Origin: Marthasterias glacialis
Taxonomy: Eukaryota > Echinodermata > Asteroidea > Forcipulatida > Asteriidae
Direction of reading: 5' to 3'
DNA length: 64,000 nt
Assembly (NCBI GenBank): GCA_911728455.2
Contig: OU452222.1
Coordinates: 3,849,592-3,913,591, forward strand
A program made the translations under genes and the position numbers. Positions 10,291-21,367 of this stretch are shown piece after piece. Within the stretch, counting starts at the first letter, position 1. Every line of letters starts with the position of its first letter. Below the pieces are notes generated by a model. That model was not told the origin of the DNA and ran no database searches. It saw nothing but the letters and a program-made list of their open reading frames with translations.

Positions 10291-11499
10291 AGTTGCTTAT
10301 AAATCACCATTTTCTGCCTAAACTGCATTATGAAAATGTTCCCCATGCATATCAAGATAACGCCTTTCTCTTTCACTGAAAACCATGAAATTTGACAATG
10401 TTTATCGACGACAGAAATCAGGAATTTCCTGAACGGAGTTCCCTGTGTTGGGGAACAAGGTAATTTATTGGGTAGGCACGATAGCTTGTGATGAAACACT
10501 GTCAACATCACCCTCGACCGACGACGACGAGGGGATCAGCCTGTCCTCCCGACATTGCAATGTTAATGTAAAGTAAACATCACTGATCAGCTCCGTTCAC
10601 ATTCAAAATTCCAAACACCCATTGTACACTGAGCTTGAGAGCATTCTCTTGTACTCAACAGCAAAGGCTTTTCATCTAGGACTTCATGTACAATGTACAT
10701 TCAAACGCCAAGGTTTTTAAGTGGACGATTTTGTTTCCTGAACACGTTAAAGCAATGTGGGAGTACTTGTGAGCAAACACAAACAGTCCCCTAAAATATG
10801 CGCAGTATTTTTACGGTCTGTTTCTAATGAGTTCATTATTTACAAGTATTTTGTATTCACGAGTGTTTTACAATGCTTATAATTTCTTTTAAAAAACTTC
10901 TGATGACAGTGTAGGGGGCAATTAGCGTGGTCTTTCCCGGTTTAGACTCGAAATAGTCCCCCACGGGCAGTTTGCTTTATACGAGAATTTGTAAAAATTT
11001 CCGATGTTCTCAGAACAACGACTTTGTCCCGTTGTACGGGACACGATGTCGGACTAATTACAAATTAACTTTCAATCGACTGCATTTGTCAGCGCGGTGT
11101 ACAAAATGGAGTAATTGATCTTACGCTTGATGGATTAGAAACATGGGCTGTTTGAACAGTTCCTAAGCCGTGTGTGATCGCATGTTCGAAACATTCACCA
11201 ATAGAATAACGCTTGACAACATTTGAGTTAGCGTCACACAGTGTAGTTCCAGGCATGCATGCACTGTACTTTTCTGTACTTATAAATAAGACGTTTTTTA
11301 TGACTACCTGACTAAAATATAACTGGCACATTTTCTTAATATCTAATTAATATTAAACAGTAATCATACACTGCTCAAAATTTCTTTGATTTTATTTTTA
11401 ATACCGTTTTTTTTTTTATTTATGTCCTTTTTTTATCTGGTGAACATTAATCAACATTCAGTGTGTATTAGTATAGTTTGAATACTTAATGCCGGAAGA
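10291..11499. other. No gene recognised
   Basis: Mixed composition with no exon-like ORF or strong repeat. CGACGACGACGAGG at about 10519 is a short trinucleotide run. Confidence 0.5.
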
Positions 11500-12070
11500 T
11501 GTGTGTATACGTGCCATTATTTTCCCTGCTAGAACTTGGTATTTTTGTGTCAATTTGGAAGACAGGCATGCGTGGGCGTGCAACCTGCAGTGCAAAGGTG
11601 CATAAACTTACGGTGCAATGCTTCATTTCACCCACACAAAGAGGACGGATGGTACTGGAAGTAGTGCTGAAATTCTCCCTTTATACAGGGGTTGTTGTGT
11701 AATCTGGGATTCCAGACCTTTGTCTTTTTCTTATAAGAAGAGTATTTAGAGACAATAAGAGGCTTCCACCATTGTTCATCATTGTGTTTCGGCTCCATGG
11801 AGGTAAAGTCCGACTGAACCGAGATTCTAGCCTTGGTTCCGGCCATTGGAACAACTATCGGCCGTGTCTCATGGCCGAGGTTTTGGTATTCATGCTGAAT
11901 GAATGTGACATTTTCTCAAAAGAGAAACAACAAATCCCGGTGCTTCAATGAGAATCTGTTCTCTTGGCTTTGTTTAGTCAGGGTTTCTTTTGTGCCAGTG
12001 GTATTCTCGTTCCGAAAAATTAATACTGTCAGGTGGTGCGAAAAAAAATTTGAGAATCCCGGTGCAGTGT
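11500..12070 (+). repeat. Dispersed repeat R1, longest plus-strand copy
   Basis: Matches the reverse complement of 36895-37450 almost end to end. Shared blocks include CCCTGCTAGAAC, GTATTTTTGTGT, CGGTGCAATGCTTCATTTC, GAGGACGGATGGTACTGGAA, TTCCAGACCTTTGTC, GGCTTCCACCATT, GGAGGTAAAGTCC, ATCCCGGTGCTTCAATGAGA and GGTTTCTTTTGTGCCAG. Positions 1-265 are a shorter relative. No ORF is conserved between copies. The family is not recognised. Confidence 0.7.
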
Positions 12071-12612
12071 GGTTAAAGGACAACCAGGGTTTGACCATTG
12101 CAGGGATTAGCCAGCAGAACCAGTTAGCTTGTCATTTAACTAGTCCGTCAGCTTTTTCACCAGTCCATATTTCTCAATATATAGTGATGCTTTTCAACAC
12201 TGAACAAGCCGGCCGGACCACTCGGAGACAATTTTTAACTGGTCCCCGTGTATTTTAACTAGTGTTTGGCCAGCGGACCATCAGTTATTGGCGAACACCG
12301 ACACTTTTAAACAAACTAGAAAGCAGTGATAGAGCGCATACCTCAACCACCCAGAGTATTATTAAAGGGAGATGTGAAATCACAGATCTGACTGGTGTTG
12401 AATGCCCAAACTGCTCCACAAAGGGGAGATGTTGGACACGGCAGTGCAGCGTGGCTGTGTCCTTCATGGTCCTTTGTCCCTGAAAAAACGTACATAACTT
12501 TCAAAATTTTCTTGGAGCCACAAAAAGATTGGAATCTTCACCAAACTATAATCGATTGGTCATTGGTAACGTGTCCTAACTCTTACTTAACTTTTGTGAG
12601 ATATTCTGCTTA
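12071..12612. other. No gene recognised
   Basis: Several short ORFs overlap in opposite directions here (for example 12262-12483), none with domain-like sequence. AACTAGTCCGTC/GGTCCCC-type strings vaguely resemble R3. Confidence 0.35.
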
Positions 12613-12650
12613 CCGACAGACAAACAGACAGACAGACAGAGAGACAAACT
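12613..12650. repeat. (ACAG)n microsatellite
   Basis: Imperfect run of ACAG/ACAA units. Confidence 0.8.
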
Positions 12651-14517
12651 AACATACAAACCTGACGAACAAACAAGGGTAAAACCATGATCTCCTTGGC
12701 GGTGGTAAGAATCAATACAAAACCCCAGCAGAGTCTGTCTCAAAGGCTAAAAAAATATAGTGTTTCAAACATTTGTTTAGCCTTTGAGAAAGACTCTGTT
12801 AGGGTCGAAATGCGAGGACATTAACAATTTTTTTCCCGCAAAAGGAAAAAACAAATAAAATATATTGAAGTTAACTTTGCCCCCCAAAATAGAAAATAAA
12901 AAGATAAATTGATGGGTGTAAACTCTGAAGAAGAACCAGTTATCGTGCCGAGTATGCCGTTTCAAATATTAAAACCTATCAGTATCTTACATGTATAACT
13001 CTGATTCTTTTCAAAATTACCAGTTCATCTTTCATGTGCATGATAGAAGAAATTAATTTCACTTAGTTGTCACCGGAAAACTAGTAAGTTCTTGATTCTT
13101 GTGCTTTTTTTGTAGAAGTAGTTCCCTCCATTTTTTATTTATTTACTTATTTTTTTAAATTCAGCTGACCTAAAACAGTTTCATTTAAATTTAGATTTGC
13201 ATATAAAAATAAATCCAAGATCTAATACAAGTCAGTCTGTGATGTGTTCAGAAGTTACAATCCATGGAGGCTTTTGTTTGACTGAAAGCTGACCCAGGCA
13301 AAAGCAGAGCTATTCTGGGAAAACCTTTCTTACGTTTTTTTATTGGGCCCTAAAATTGAATCAATTTATTCGTGCATCAAATTGACCTTATGTCTATTTG
13401 CAGAAACCTAGCCTAGTGTCCGCTGACGTACTGAGTCATTGTTGTGTACATCCAGTTTGTACTCAGTTATTATCATTCTGTTTGCAGTGTGCTGCCCTCT
13501 TGTGGCAAGATCTGAAACACAAAGGAAAACTGATCGTGGCGAGGACAAACTGCAGGCCTCATGTTGTCAGACATGTAATATGCGGCTCGTCAAATCCATC
13601 CAGCGCATACAAACAGAATATCACAGAAAGGGCTTGTTGCTCTGAATTTGCATTGGACCAGAAATAATGCAGCCAGACTGTGATCAGAACATTTCCCCTA
13701 ATTTGTCGAGTGACGACCGACAATTTGGAGATGTAGGTTTTAGGCTCGGAGACAAAATCACATAAAATCTCCAAATTAAGTATAAACATAACAAGAACTC
13801 AGAAATTAGATTGTAGTACAACTAAATATAAAAATAACAATAATAAAAAAATGCGTGTGTTTGGAAATATCACTCCTGACTCACTCAATCATATCTTGTG
13901 CTCTTTAGTATGACACACTTTCCGTCTTCAATTTATGTTATTAAATTCCAAGAGCAAGTTGAAAATTCTACCCTACATTCAAACAATACATGTTGCTCGG
14001 TTTAATGAAAAAATAGCACAAAGAAAATTAAATCATACCCATCTGTCTTGCTGAGATATAAATTATGTATCTTTAAGTGTTAAATTGAGATTAAAACGCG
14101 ATCTTACAATAACATCGCTGGAGAGGAAATTGAGTTTGTTATATAAATAAACAAAGGTTTCAGGTGAATTGTTAAATGGACATCGGTTCTCAAGTGCGCC
14201 GGCTCTGTTGACGTTGCCCGTCTGCGCGCTTTCTCCCGTTTGAATGTCAGGTGTTGGGTCCATCAATAAGTACCTTATGTAAATACGCTGTCACTTTATG
14301 CAAGAATTGGGCAGAAATAATGTTACCAAAAATAGTGATGAAATTGGGCGGCATGTGTTGATTCCAATTATTGAGTTTGGCGGGTGCTATTTTTCTTTAA
14401 AAAGGAAACTGTTTGTAATATTTGACACAACATGTAGGAAAACTCTCCTTTCCTTTTTTGATTTTTTTGAAATGTTTCTTTTCTAATAATGGATGCCTTC
14501 TAATAAGACTTCTTTCA
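12651..14517. other. No gene recognised
   Basis: AT-rich. ORFs at 13398-13667 and 14063-14266 are short, lack recognisable motifs and lack paired splice signals. Nothing further can be supported. Confidence 0.45.
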
Positions 14518-14558
14518 TTTTATTATTATTATTATTATATTTTTTTTGGGGGGGGGGG
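14518..14558. repeat. (TTA)n followed by T8G11 run
   Basis: TTA repeats lead into T8 (14540-14547) joined directly to G11 (14548-14558). Confidence 0.85.
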
Positions 14559-15559
14559 TGTGGAGGAGGAGTTAATTAACATTTTGAAATTGTTGGCAAC
14601 AAAAACAAAATGGAACAACGTTGAGAAATTTCTATTGAAAATTAACTTAATATGGAGATACAATTCTAAAGCATTGTTGTGGGCGAATTCAGTGGAGTTA
14701 GTACATTATAGGTTTAGTTTCTTCCTTCTGTTCTGATCATTGTTTAATTGTACATGTAAATATAATCAGAAATGTCAGACGGCAGTATCGCTAATAATTT
14801 TGTATTCCGCAAAAATTCCTCTCCTATTTCTGTTCAGAGACGGAGTCGGAATTAAATTAATTAAAACAATTACTTTCGAGATGCATTGGTGGCTTGAATG
14901 ACCCTGACATTTTAAATGTATATATATTTAAACAGAGAGTCTATCTGATTGAATTGGAAACCAATTACAAGTAGTCATGGAACAAGGCATAAATAATTGG
15001 ACCAAACGAGGGTTTTTTTTTTTTTTTTTTTTCAGCCCTGACCCACTGTTAAACGGATAATTTATGAACCCTCCTTCCTAGCAGTTATTCAACAACAGTA
15101 AGCAACATAATTTACCGTCAACATTTGAAAACGTTAAGGATTTTGAAATAAAAAAAAACAAAACAAATTTACAATCAAGTGAGATTAGGCTTTGTTATGC
15201 AGGAAGCAATGCTTTTTTGTTATTGTTTTAACTCAAACCTCACCACCCAATTTGATATGTTCGCATAATGAATATACATAGTGTTAGTTAAAAACTCAAA
15301 GAGGGGAATCCTTCTTTTTTTTGTCAACAAATCAACGTAATTTTTCTTTCCCAAGTGATTTATAAATCAGGATTTGTACAGCCACCCAAATTTTTAGTCA
15401 CTTTTGAGTGTCACAGAACAGTGGCTCAAAAATGACAGCTTGGAGATATTTTCTCTTTGCTATTATATGGCATCACCAAAGAAAACTTAGACATCTGACT
15501 GGAATTCAGTATCGGTTCAGCTAAACTTGTGTGCTCACTGTAAACTGTAGAAGAGCTCA
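14559..15559. other. No gene recognised; T20 tract
   Basis: AT-rich with a long oligo-T run near 15013-15032. No exon is visible. Confidence 0.5.
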
Positions 15560-16165
15560 TGGGTCATCATTACTTGCAGAATCACATTGGTTACCCATGG
15601 AGTAACGCATCCAGCTTAAAATTCTTTTATGTACAAATGCAGGAGCGACATCACTGCACTTTATCTTGCACAAAAATGTTTCGAACTTCACCAACCCAAC
15701 CGTCATGGTCTTTCAGTGATACATCTCATCTCAACATTCCTAAATAGACCTTTATCATGCTGCCACCATCTTGGTCATGTGCCCTGCATCCAATAACAGT
15801 AATGGATGCTGATGTTCGTTGTTCAAAAAGGAACCTGACTATTTGCCCTTCCAGCCTCGGTTTGGTTACATTGATTTGAATGGGAGAAAAACAAGATGGC
15901 CGCACCGTGATAAAGGTCTATACCAGATTACTCTATGGCAGAAATGTGTTCTTCACATTTGGCTGCTGCCCTCTGGAACAGGCCTCCAATTAACATTCAT
16001 GACTCTTCTTCAGTAGTAACTTTAAAAAAAAATCTTAAGACGTATCTGTTTTCGGATGCACAGTAGTTTTTATTTTGATGTTTTATTGTTCTTCTTGTTG
16101 TATGTGGTGCGCTTTGATCATTTATGGAAAAGCATAATATAAATGCCTTATTGTTTTTGTTGTTA
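15560..16165 (+). pseudogene. 3' end of a non-LTR retrotransposon (L2/CR1-like reverse transcriptase C-terminus), broken
   Basis: Two separated stretches read as the C-terminal part of a LINE reverse transcriptase. From about 15585 the frame reads HWLPME, stop, RIQLKILL, the familiar 'LHWLPV..RIQFKIL' motif of L2/CR1-type elements with an in-frame TAA at 15603. From 15962 the frame reads AAALWNRPPINIHDSSS and then LKKNLKTYLF, ending at TAG 16064-16066, the usual 'A..LWN.LP ... FKK.LKTYLF' terminus. A MITE (15745-15920) splits the two parts, and an extra base near 15961 shifts the frame. The sequence then runs through a GCGCTTTGATCATTTATGG-type 3' UTR to a TTGTTTTTGTTG tail. It is a dead fragment; no upstream RT or endonuclease part is present. 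Confidence 0.8.
15745..15920 (+). mobile_element. MITE-B copy 1, TA-flanked, inserted in the LINE fragment
   Basis: The element 15747-15918 (172 bp) begins GACCTTTATCATG and ends in its inverse (CGTGATAAAGGTC), with TA on each side (15745-15746, 15919-15920). Removing the element and one TA rejoins the LINE reading as ...NIPK-Y-TRLLYG, which fits the retrotransposon protein and supports TA as the duplicated target. TA duplication and short TIRs point to mobilisation by a Tc1/mariner-type transposase. A 171-bp copy in inverse orientation lies at 36315-36485. Confidence 0.85.
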
Positions 16166-16204
16166 ACCCTAACCCCCTAAGCATTTTTACTGGGAGGAGA
16201 CCTC
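16166..16204. other. Short spacer
   Basis: Nothing recognised. Confidence 0.5.
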
Positions 16205-16610
16205 AACCCATCATACTCCAACAGTACACTTGTGGGGCCAGTACACAACCCATCATACTCCCACAGTACACATATGGGGACAGTACACAACCCATCATAC
16301 TCCAACAGTACACATATGGGGACAGTACACAACCCATCATACTCCAACAGGTCTTGTGCTTTTTGATTTTGGCTGACTGGGTATGTTATGTTATGTTATG
16401 TTATGATATGAGAGTAGCTTGATTGTTTGAGAAGTACAGTACCAAGCCCATCATTATCCAACATTACGGCTTGCGTATCATGGTACTTTCCACACTCAGC
16501 CAAAGTCCAACACTAGTCCCCTGAACCATTGGTACTCAACCAGCCATAGTCCAACAGCAGAGACAAGATTCACAGAACTCAACCATCCAAAGTCCAACAA
16601 TAACCCCCCC
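16205..16610. repeat. 42-bp minisatellite with degenerate extension
   Basis: AACCCATCATACTC starts at 16205, 16247, 16289 and 16331, an exact 42-base period. From about 16380 a (TATGT)n run interrupts. After it, more diverged units continue to about 16610 (CCAAAGTCCAACA, CCATAGTCCAACAGCAGA and CCAAAGTCCAACAATAA). The minus strand stays open through the degenerate part, which explains the ORF at 16496-16771. Confidence 0.8.
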
Positions 16611-16651
16611 TGTTGGATTTTGACTGACCTGGGGTGGTTAGGGTTGAAAAG

Positions 16652-17104
16652 GGGCCCCAAGGTCAAGTTCAGTTTTGCGATGCACTCATTTTCGAATAGA
16701 TTAAGTCCTAATGAAAGTGGGAAAAAAGTAACAAATCTGTAAACTCGCGTTAAAATGGTGTAAGATGTCATTTGATTTGATACATCTTTCAGAGCGAAAT
16801 TTGAAACACGACGTCATTGGATATCAACAACAAATGGGTCTGTACATTTCAAAGAGGAATTTTTGCGTCGGTCAAATGATCAAATTCAATGCCTTTTTGA
16901 TTGAATATCATCAGAATTAGAGACTAAAAAGTTTCCTCTACAAAAAATGTACAGACCCATAATATTTGAAATGTGACGTCACTGGATGTTTTTTTTTGAC
17001 GTTGACAAAATTCGCACTGAAAGAGTATTTTACAATTTCATAAGGACTTTATCTATTAGATAATGAGTGCATCATAAAACTGAATTCGACCCGGGAAGCC
17101 CTCT
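16652..17104. repeat. Foldback element with about 200-bp arms carrying CRE-like sites
   Basis: Left arm 16652-16875 and right arm about 16945-17104 are inverted copies. TCAGTTTTGCGATGCACTCA (16669) faces TGAGTGCATCATAAAACTGA (17063), and ATGGGTCTGTACATTT (16833) faces AAATGTACAGACCCAT (16945). A TGACGTCA palindrome lies at 16974-16981 in the right arm, with GACGTCAT at the equivalent place in the left. No ORF is present. Confidence 0.75.
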
Positions 17105-17579
17105 AATATATATGATATATAATTCGCTCAAAACATTCACTAATGTGGTTGTAAGATGATTTTATCAGTCATCAACACAATGCCCTTTGGGAAAATAAAT
17201 TCAGAAATTTATTCATTGCTTTAAGAGATACTCTCTTTTTTCTCCTTCTCAAAATCTAACGAGGACTTTTTAATTTGTGAGAGATTAATTTTTTTTTTTT
17301 TGGCTATCTGATTGACATGGGAATTGGAATGAATAGAAGGGGGGTTGGTGGGGAAATGAAATAGTCCCACATGAATTAGTATGAACATGTACATGTACAG
17401 TGTAGGCATTAATTATGTATTTGCTCTACTCAAACTATACATATCACAATTGCAATAATTCATGGGGGACATTTCAGCAATGCAATCAAGTTGTTTTCAT
17501 TTTGTTTTGGAGCCCCATGATGAAGACATTGGCCCTGTTATTAATTTAATACAATAATTGCATTTATCTACGGCAGTGC
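17105..17579. other. No gene recognised
   Basis: AT-rich, with T-runs near 17289 and an ACATGTACATGTAC palindrome near 17385. No exon signal. Confidence 0.5.
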
Positions 17580-17592
17580 GTTGCCTGGCAAC
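17580..17592. promoter_or_regulatory. RFX-type X-box
   Basis: GTTGCCTGGCAAC is a perfect palindrome matching the RFX X-box layout GTNRCC-N(0-3)-RGYAAC with one spacer base. RFX factors bind such sites in promoters of ciliary and other genes. Whether this one is used is unknown. Confidence 0.4.
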
Positions 17593-17859
17593 TAAGCAAT
17601 AGTACAAGGACACTTGTCTAAACCAATAGATGGCGTCGAGTGTTGAAACAAATCAGTGATGTGCGACCAGGCAGTGTGTGTATGTATATAGGACAAGTAA
17701 CTTTTTTTGAAAGGCTATGAGGATGACAGGGGGGCTGCAAGGAGAATTCTCTGGTGGAATTTAAAATCCTGGACATTTAGGATACAATTTGCGAAGACAT
17801 GTTATAAGGAATGTTTGTGACACAACTGTTGGTAATGTTTCAACTACTTATCAGCTTTG

Positions 17860-18350
17860 ACTGCCCGATATGGTAGACCTTATATGCGCATGGCATCACT
17901 GGACTGGGGTGGGACGCCCTCTTGTAGAGGTCAAAAGGAAGTTGCTCGTTTGCCCGTTCTGCGCGCCGCGCCATACGAAGCCGTGCGTCTTTTCACATTG
18001 TTTCATCATCGGTTAAACCTCTAAAGATGGCGGTGGGATGATGCCAATGCGTAAGGTTTATTATGGTTTCTGCAAAAACTCAGGAATTTTCACCTGATGA
18101 AAGCACGTCATTTTCCATGTTGCGCACCATTGATTGTTTTTACTTACTGGACAGGAGACCAGGGCTCGGCCTCGCCACCATGGGCAGCGCGCCGCATCGA
18201 TACCTCCCATCACTAACCCCTGATAGGGATGTACTGAAACACAACGCTGATTGACTCCAAAAAGTGACTGCTTTGCGCAAACGCTTGTTAAAAACTTTCG
18301 AGCCCTTGTGGGGGCGCTTAGTACGCGCCTGTCAAAATGCAAGTATTTTG
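17860..18350. other. GC- and CpG-rich segment, possible promoter
   Basis: GC content and CpG count rise well above the neighbourhood (GCGCGCCGCGCC near 17962, GCAGCGCGCCGC near 18185, GGGGGCGCTTAGTACGCGCC near 18310). AAGATGGCGGT at 18024-18034 matches the YY1-type motif often found at transcription starts. A 63-codon ORF follows on + (18063-18254), and the minus strand has a TCCAGTAAGT donor-like string near 18143. Neither product is recognised. Promoter activity is an inference. Confidence 0.2.
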
Positions 18351-18852
18351 ACACGATTCCACTTCAAATGAATCATTTTTTTACACTTTCACCCTAAACT
18401 GCATACTGTTAGACATGTCACATTCACAAAATCAAAGAAGAATGAGAGGGGACCAATGGCACTATGACTTGATGCCTCTTTTGCGGGCTACCAAACTTGA
18501 GCGCGCGCGTGGTGAAGTTCGGCCATATGCCAACTTTTAAATGTGCCATAGCTGGCATATTTTAATTAACCAATTCCAGGGGTTTATGAGCGAACAAGGC
18601 ATGATGGGGAAAAAAAATGGCAGGATGAGATCGTTCACCCCTGGGAAGGAGGTTGACCACAAGTCATTTCATGCAAACAAAGCCTCATTAACGCTTAAAC
18701 AAGTTAGACAGTATTGTCAATGCGTGTAAAGACAAAGTGCACCATTGTTTAATTTCATTTATGTTCATTATTATTCAGTTTCAATTCTGAAAGCTCGCTG
18801 GTTGTAGAGACCAGCACCAATCCGTTCCAGAGAAACATCTCTGTCTGAGTCA
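18351..18852. other. No gene recognised
   Basis: Single-copy-looking DNA. TTGAGCGCGCGCG near 18498 is the only unusual string. Confidence 0.45.
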
Positions 18853-18990
18853 CCTGGGCATTCAGGTTGGCGCAGTGGTTTTCTGTCCCTGCCTTTCACC
18901 TCTGTGAGCCCCCGGTTCGAATCCCGCCTCAATTCCTGCTGGGTTTTTTCTTCTTCCACATCTAAAACTAAACATTTCTTTCTTTTTTTT
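18853..18990 (+). mobile_element. SINE-B copy 1 (tRNA-derived)
   Basis: Starts CTGGGCATTCAGGTTGGC, with a box-A-like TTGGCGCAGTGG and a perfect Pol III box B GGTTCGAATCC (18914-18924). The body TTCTTCTTCCACATCTAAAA follows. The same head occurs at 19242 and, reversed, at 60387-60596. The tRNA species is not identifiable because the anticodon arm has decayed. Confidence 0.75.
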
Positions 18991-19241
18991 CGCCTGTTTA
19001 TTCTGTTGTTGGCATTTGCACTGTCACATGTATCATGAAATCTGTCGAAGGCAAGGAAATGGCGTTATGAGACCCCCATTTCTTTGCTGCCATCGACATT
19101 GGCATTATAAATGTACACAGTGCACAGGTACAGGGATGAGACTTTTCAAACTTCTGTCTGAGTTCAGGCGTTTTTGTCTGCCTGTTGAAAAAAGGTAGCT
19201 GTTCTTTTCATCAGATACAAAGAGAACAAGCTCTCTGATCT
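18991..19241. other. Spacer between two SINE-B copies
   Basis: No feature recognised. Confidence 0.5.
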
Positions 19242-19400
19242 ACTGGGCATTCAGGTTGGCTCAGTGGTTTCTGTCCCTGCCGTTTTACCTCTGTGGACCC
19301 CGGTTCGAATCCCGGACTGGAGCCTTTTCATGTGGATTGGGTTTTCAGTCCCTACCCGATTGCGTGGGGTTTTCCCCTATATGGGATTTTCCTGCCACAT
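19242..19400 (+). mobile_element. SINE-B copy 2 (tRNA-derived)
   Basis: The head CTGGGCATTCAGGTTGGC is identical to copy 1, and a perfect box B GGTTCGAATCC lies at 19302-19312. Its body (GATTGGGTTTTCAGTCC and then GTGGGGTTTTCC) matches the minus-strand copy at 60420-60520 more closely than copy 1 does. ORFs over this element are chance. Confidence 0.8.
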
Positions 19401-19924
19401 CATCTTCTCTACACAGGTATCTTCAGGCCTACGGGTCACAGTGCAAGTCACTTTTGAGGGTTCCTTGGTTTCATTACCAGAGAGATGTACTAATACTTCT
19501 CTTGTGCTGAAGATACTGTTCCCAAAAGCTCCTTGAAAACTCCAGGTGTTACCAGAAGCTGGAAATATATGTACCATCATTTCAACGTATCTCCCAAAAA
19601 GTTGGATCCTGGTTTCAAACTTTTTCATCGGCAATGAATCTTATCCCTGCATGTATGAATATGAACACAAAGGCCACGAAAAGGGATACACTGCTGACCA
19701 GATTGATGAGATTTGGGCACTGGTTTGCTGGACGTTGTGTTTCTTGAATTCACTCCTCTAAAATCCAATCATGAAATATACTTTCAGCTTTTATGAAATA
19801 TTTCATTGAAAGTTCAGAAGTTAACCTTCATTTCTACTAATGCATCATTTTATGGACGTTGTCTTCCCTTGTTTAGCTCAATGTGATTCTTTTGTCTTTG
19901 TTCAATCGGTGTATTAGCCTATTA
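19401..19924. other. No gene recognised; short repeat shared with 29863
   Basis: GATACTGTTCCCAAAAGCTC at about 19509 recurs as GATACTGTTCCCAGAAGCTC at about 29864. Otherwise unremarkable. Confidence 0.4.
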
Positions 19925-20277
19925 TAATAGATGTTATTTTTTGCATCGGGGATAAAGAATATTATTTGTGTTTTTTACAAATAATGTGTGTCAAGCACTG
20001 TATACTCAGTACTTCCTGATTCCTGTGGAAAAAACAAATCCACAGGCATATTACTCGGGTGGGATTCGAACCCACGACCCCCGCCATTCTGGAGCAGATG
20101 TCTTACCAACTAGACTACAGAGACTGCCCGGTAGCTAGAGGCAGTTCGAATCCTATTAGCAGCAGGTACCGCAACCATTATGATAGATGTTAATTTTCGC
20201 ATCGAGGATAAAGAATATCATTTGTGTTTTTTACCCATACACCGATGTCTGTCAAGCACTGCATACTAAGTACTTTT
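19925..20277 (-). mobile_element. SINE-C, tandem (dimer-like) copy
   Basis: On the minus strand a tRNA-like head (about 20133-20056) has box A TAGTCTAGTTGG and box B GGTTCGAATCC, both matching the Pol III consensus. The body that follows (about 20055-19925) contains AGTGCTTGACACACAT, AAAAAACACAAATAATATTC and TTTATCCCCGATGC. The same body also lies directly upstream of the head (about 20277-20140), giving the order body - tRNA - body. The upstream unit has lost its own head. Confidence 0.75.
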
Positions 20278-20890
20278 CCAAGTCCAGTGTAATATTTTAA
20301 CTGCATCATTTGAACCATTTTCCTCTGTTTTTTTTTCCTTTAAATAGCTGGAAGATACTTTTGAAGGAATGGGATCTCATTAACTACCGGTTCAGTTGTG
20401 TTTTTTCCCCCCGACAACCAGAGTCTCTTGCTCGGTAAGTGTTTCAACTTATTTTTCTTATTGTGCATTGTGACAAACTACTTGTACACATGTCTCCATG
20501 GACTCGATAAAAGGAACTGATAAATCAGTTTTGTGTTGATGAAAGGTAAGTTTCTTTTGTAACATTTCAAAGGGGGGACCGTGGAAAACACTCAGGGGAG
20601 CTCATGGTTACTGTCGTGGCTGACTTCGTGGGTGAAATGGCCAGCGAAAACTTCATATTGCTTGGGGGAGCAAACAATTCTGCTGAGCGCAGAAGAACGC
20701 AGGACCTCCAGCTAGGCTTGCGCTCCTGTACGCAGCAACTAGAAACGTTGTTGCATTCCAGGGGTGACAGACTACCTAGGCTAAATCTTCAACTGGAACC
20801 ACAAGAGGCTGCTCACCAAATACATCGTTTATTCCAATTCACACCCATAAGGACTGTTATAAATTCTCTCTCATACCACATACCATACTG
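20278..20890. other. No gene recognised; donor-like strings
   Basis: Two consensus donors occur on + (CTCG|GTAAGT near 20436, AAAG|GTAAGT near 20544), but neither is preceded by a recognisable exon. The ORF at 20604-20915 (103 codons) has no motif I recognise, and its end runs into repeat R2. Confidence 0.35.
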
Positions 20891-21070
20891 CAGGCCTGAT
20901 ACTTCACGGAGGTAACGGAGGCAATTGCCTCCGTTGCCCCTGGTCATTGCCTTGGTGCCCTTGAAATGTTCCAATGGAAACTTACAATTGCCTCATAGAG
21001 GTGCCCTTTATCAACTAGAAGATGCCTTGGTGCCCTTGCCCTTTTAAGAACGAAGCAACCGGGCCTAATA
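20891..21070 (+). repeat. Dispersed repeat R2, fullest copy
   Basis: Begins GCAGGCCTGATACTTCACGG and includes the short palindrome GGAGGCAATTGCCTCC, CCCCTGGTCATTGCCTTGG, GTGCCCTTGAAATGTTCC, TTGCCTCATAGAGGTGCCC and CTTGGTGCCCTTGCCCTTTT. Other copies are at 407 (-), 5690, 25860 (-), 36285 and 60868 (-). Non-coding; family unknown to me. Confidence 0.75.
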
Positions 21071-21367
21071 CTGGAGTGGAACCTCATACCAGTCTCCATC
21101 AAGGAAGCCGCTGGATGGAGACAAATTCAAAGCTGCCCTGACTCCCATAGACACGAAGGAATCCATTCTCGTGCCCGCCCTTTCACAAAACCTGTTTTGT
21201 TCTGAAATATTTTGTACGCTGCCAACACTTCACCTGTGTGATTATGACCCGTATTCACGGTCGCTTACGCAGTACTGAAGCAGAAGCAGAAACCGGTTGC
21301 CTTAAAAACTGCAGTGTTGTTTACTTTGTTGCAACTGGTGCCCCGCAATAACTTTGCGCCGCAAACC
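21071..21367. other. Spacer
   Basis: No feature recognised. Confidence 0.5.

Noticed and set aside
18138-18180. ACTTACTGGACAGG resembles the 5' end of U1 snRNA.
   Set aside because: Similarity stops after about 14 bases and no U1 stem-loops follow; it is simply the complement of a donor-like string.
20604-20915. 103-codon ORF considered as a gene or LINE fragment.
   Set aside because: No motif recognised, and its end overlaps the start of repeat R2.
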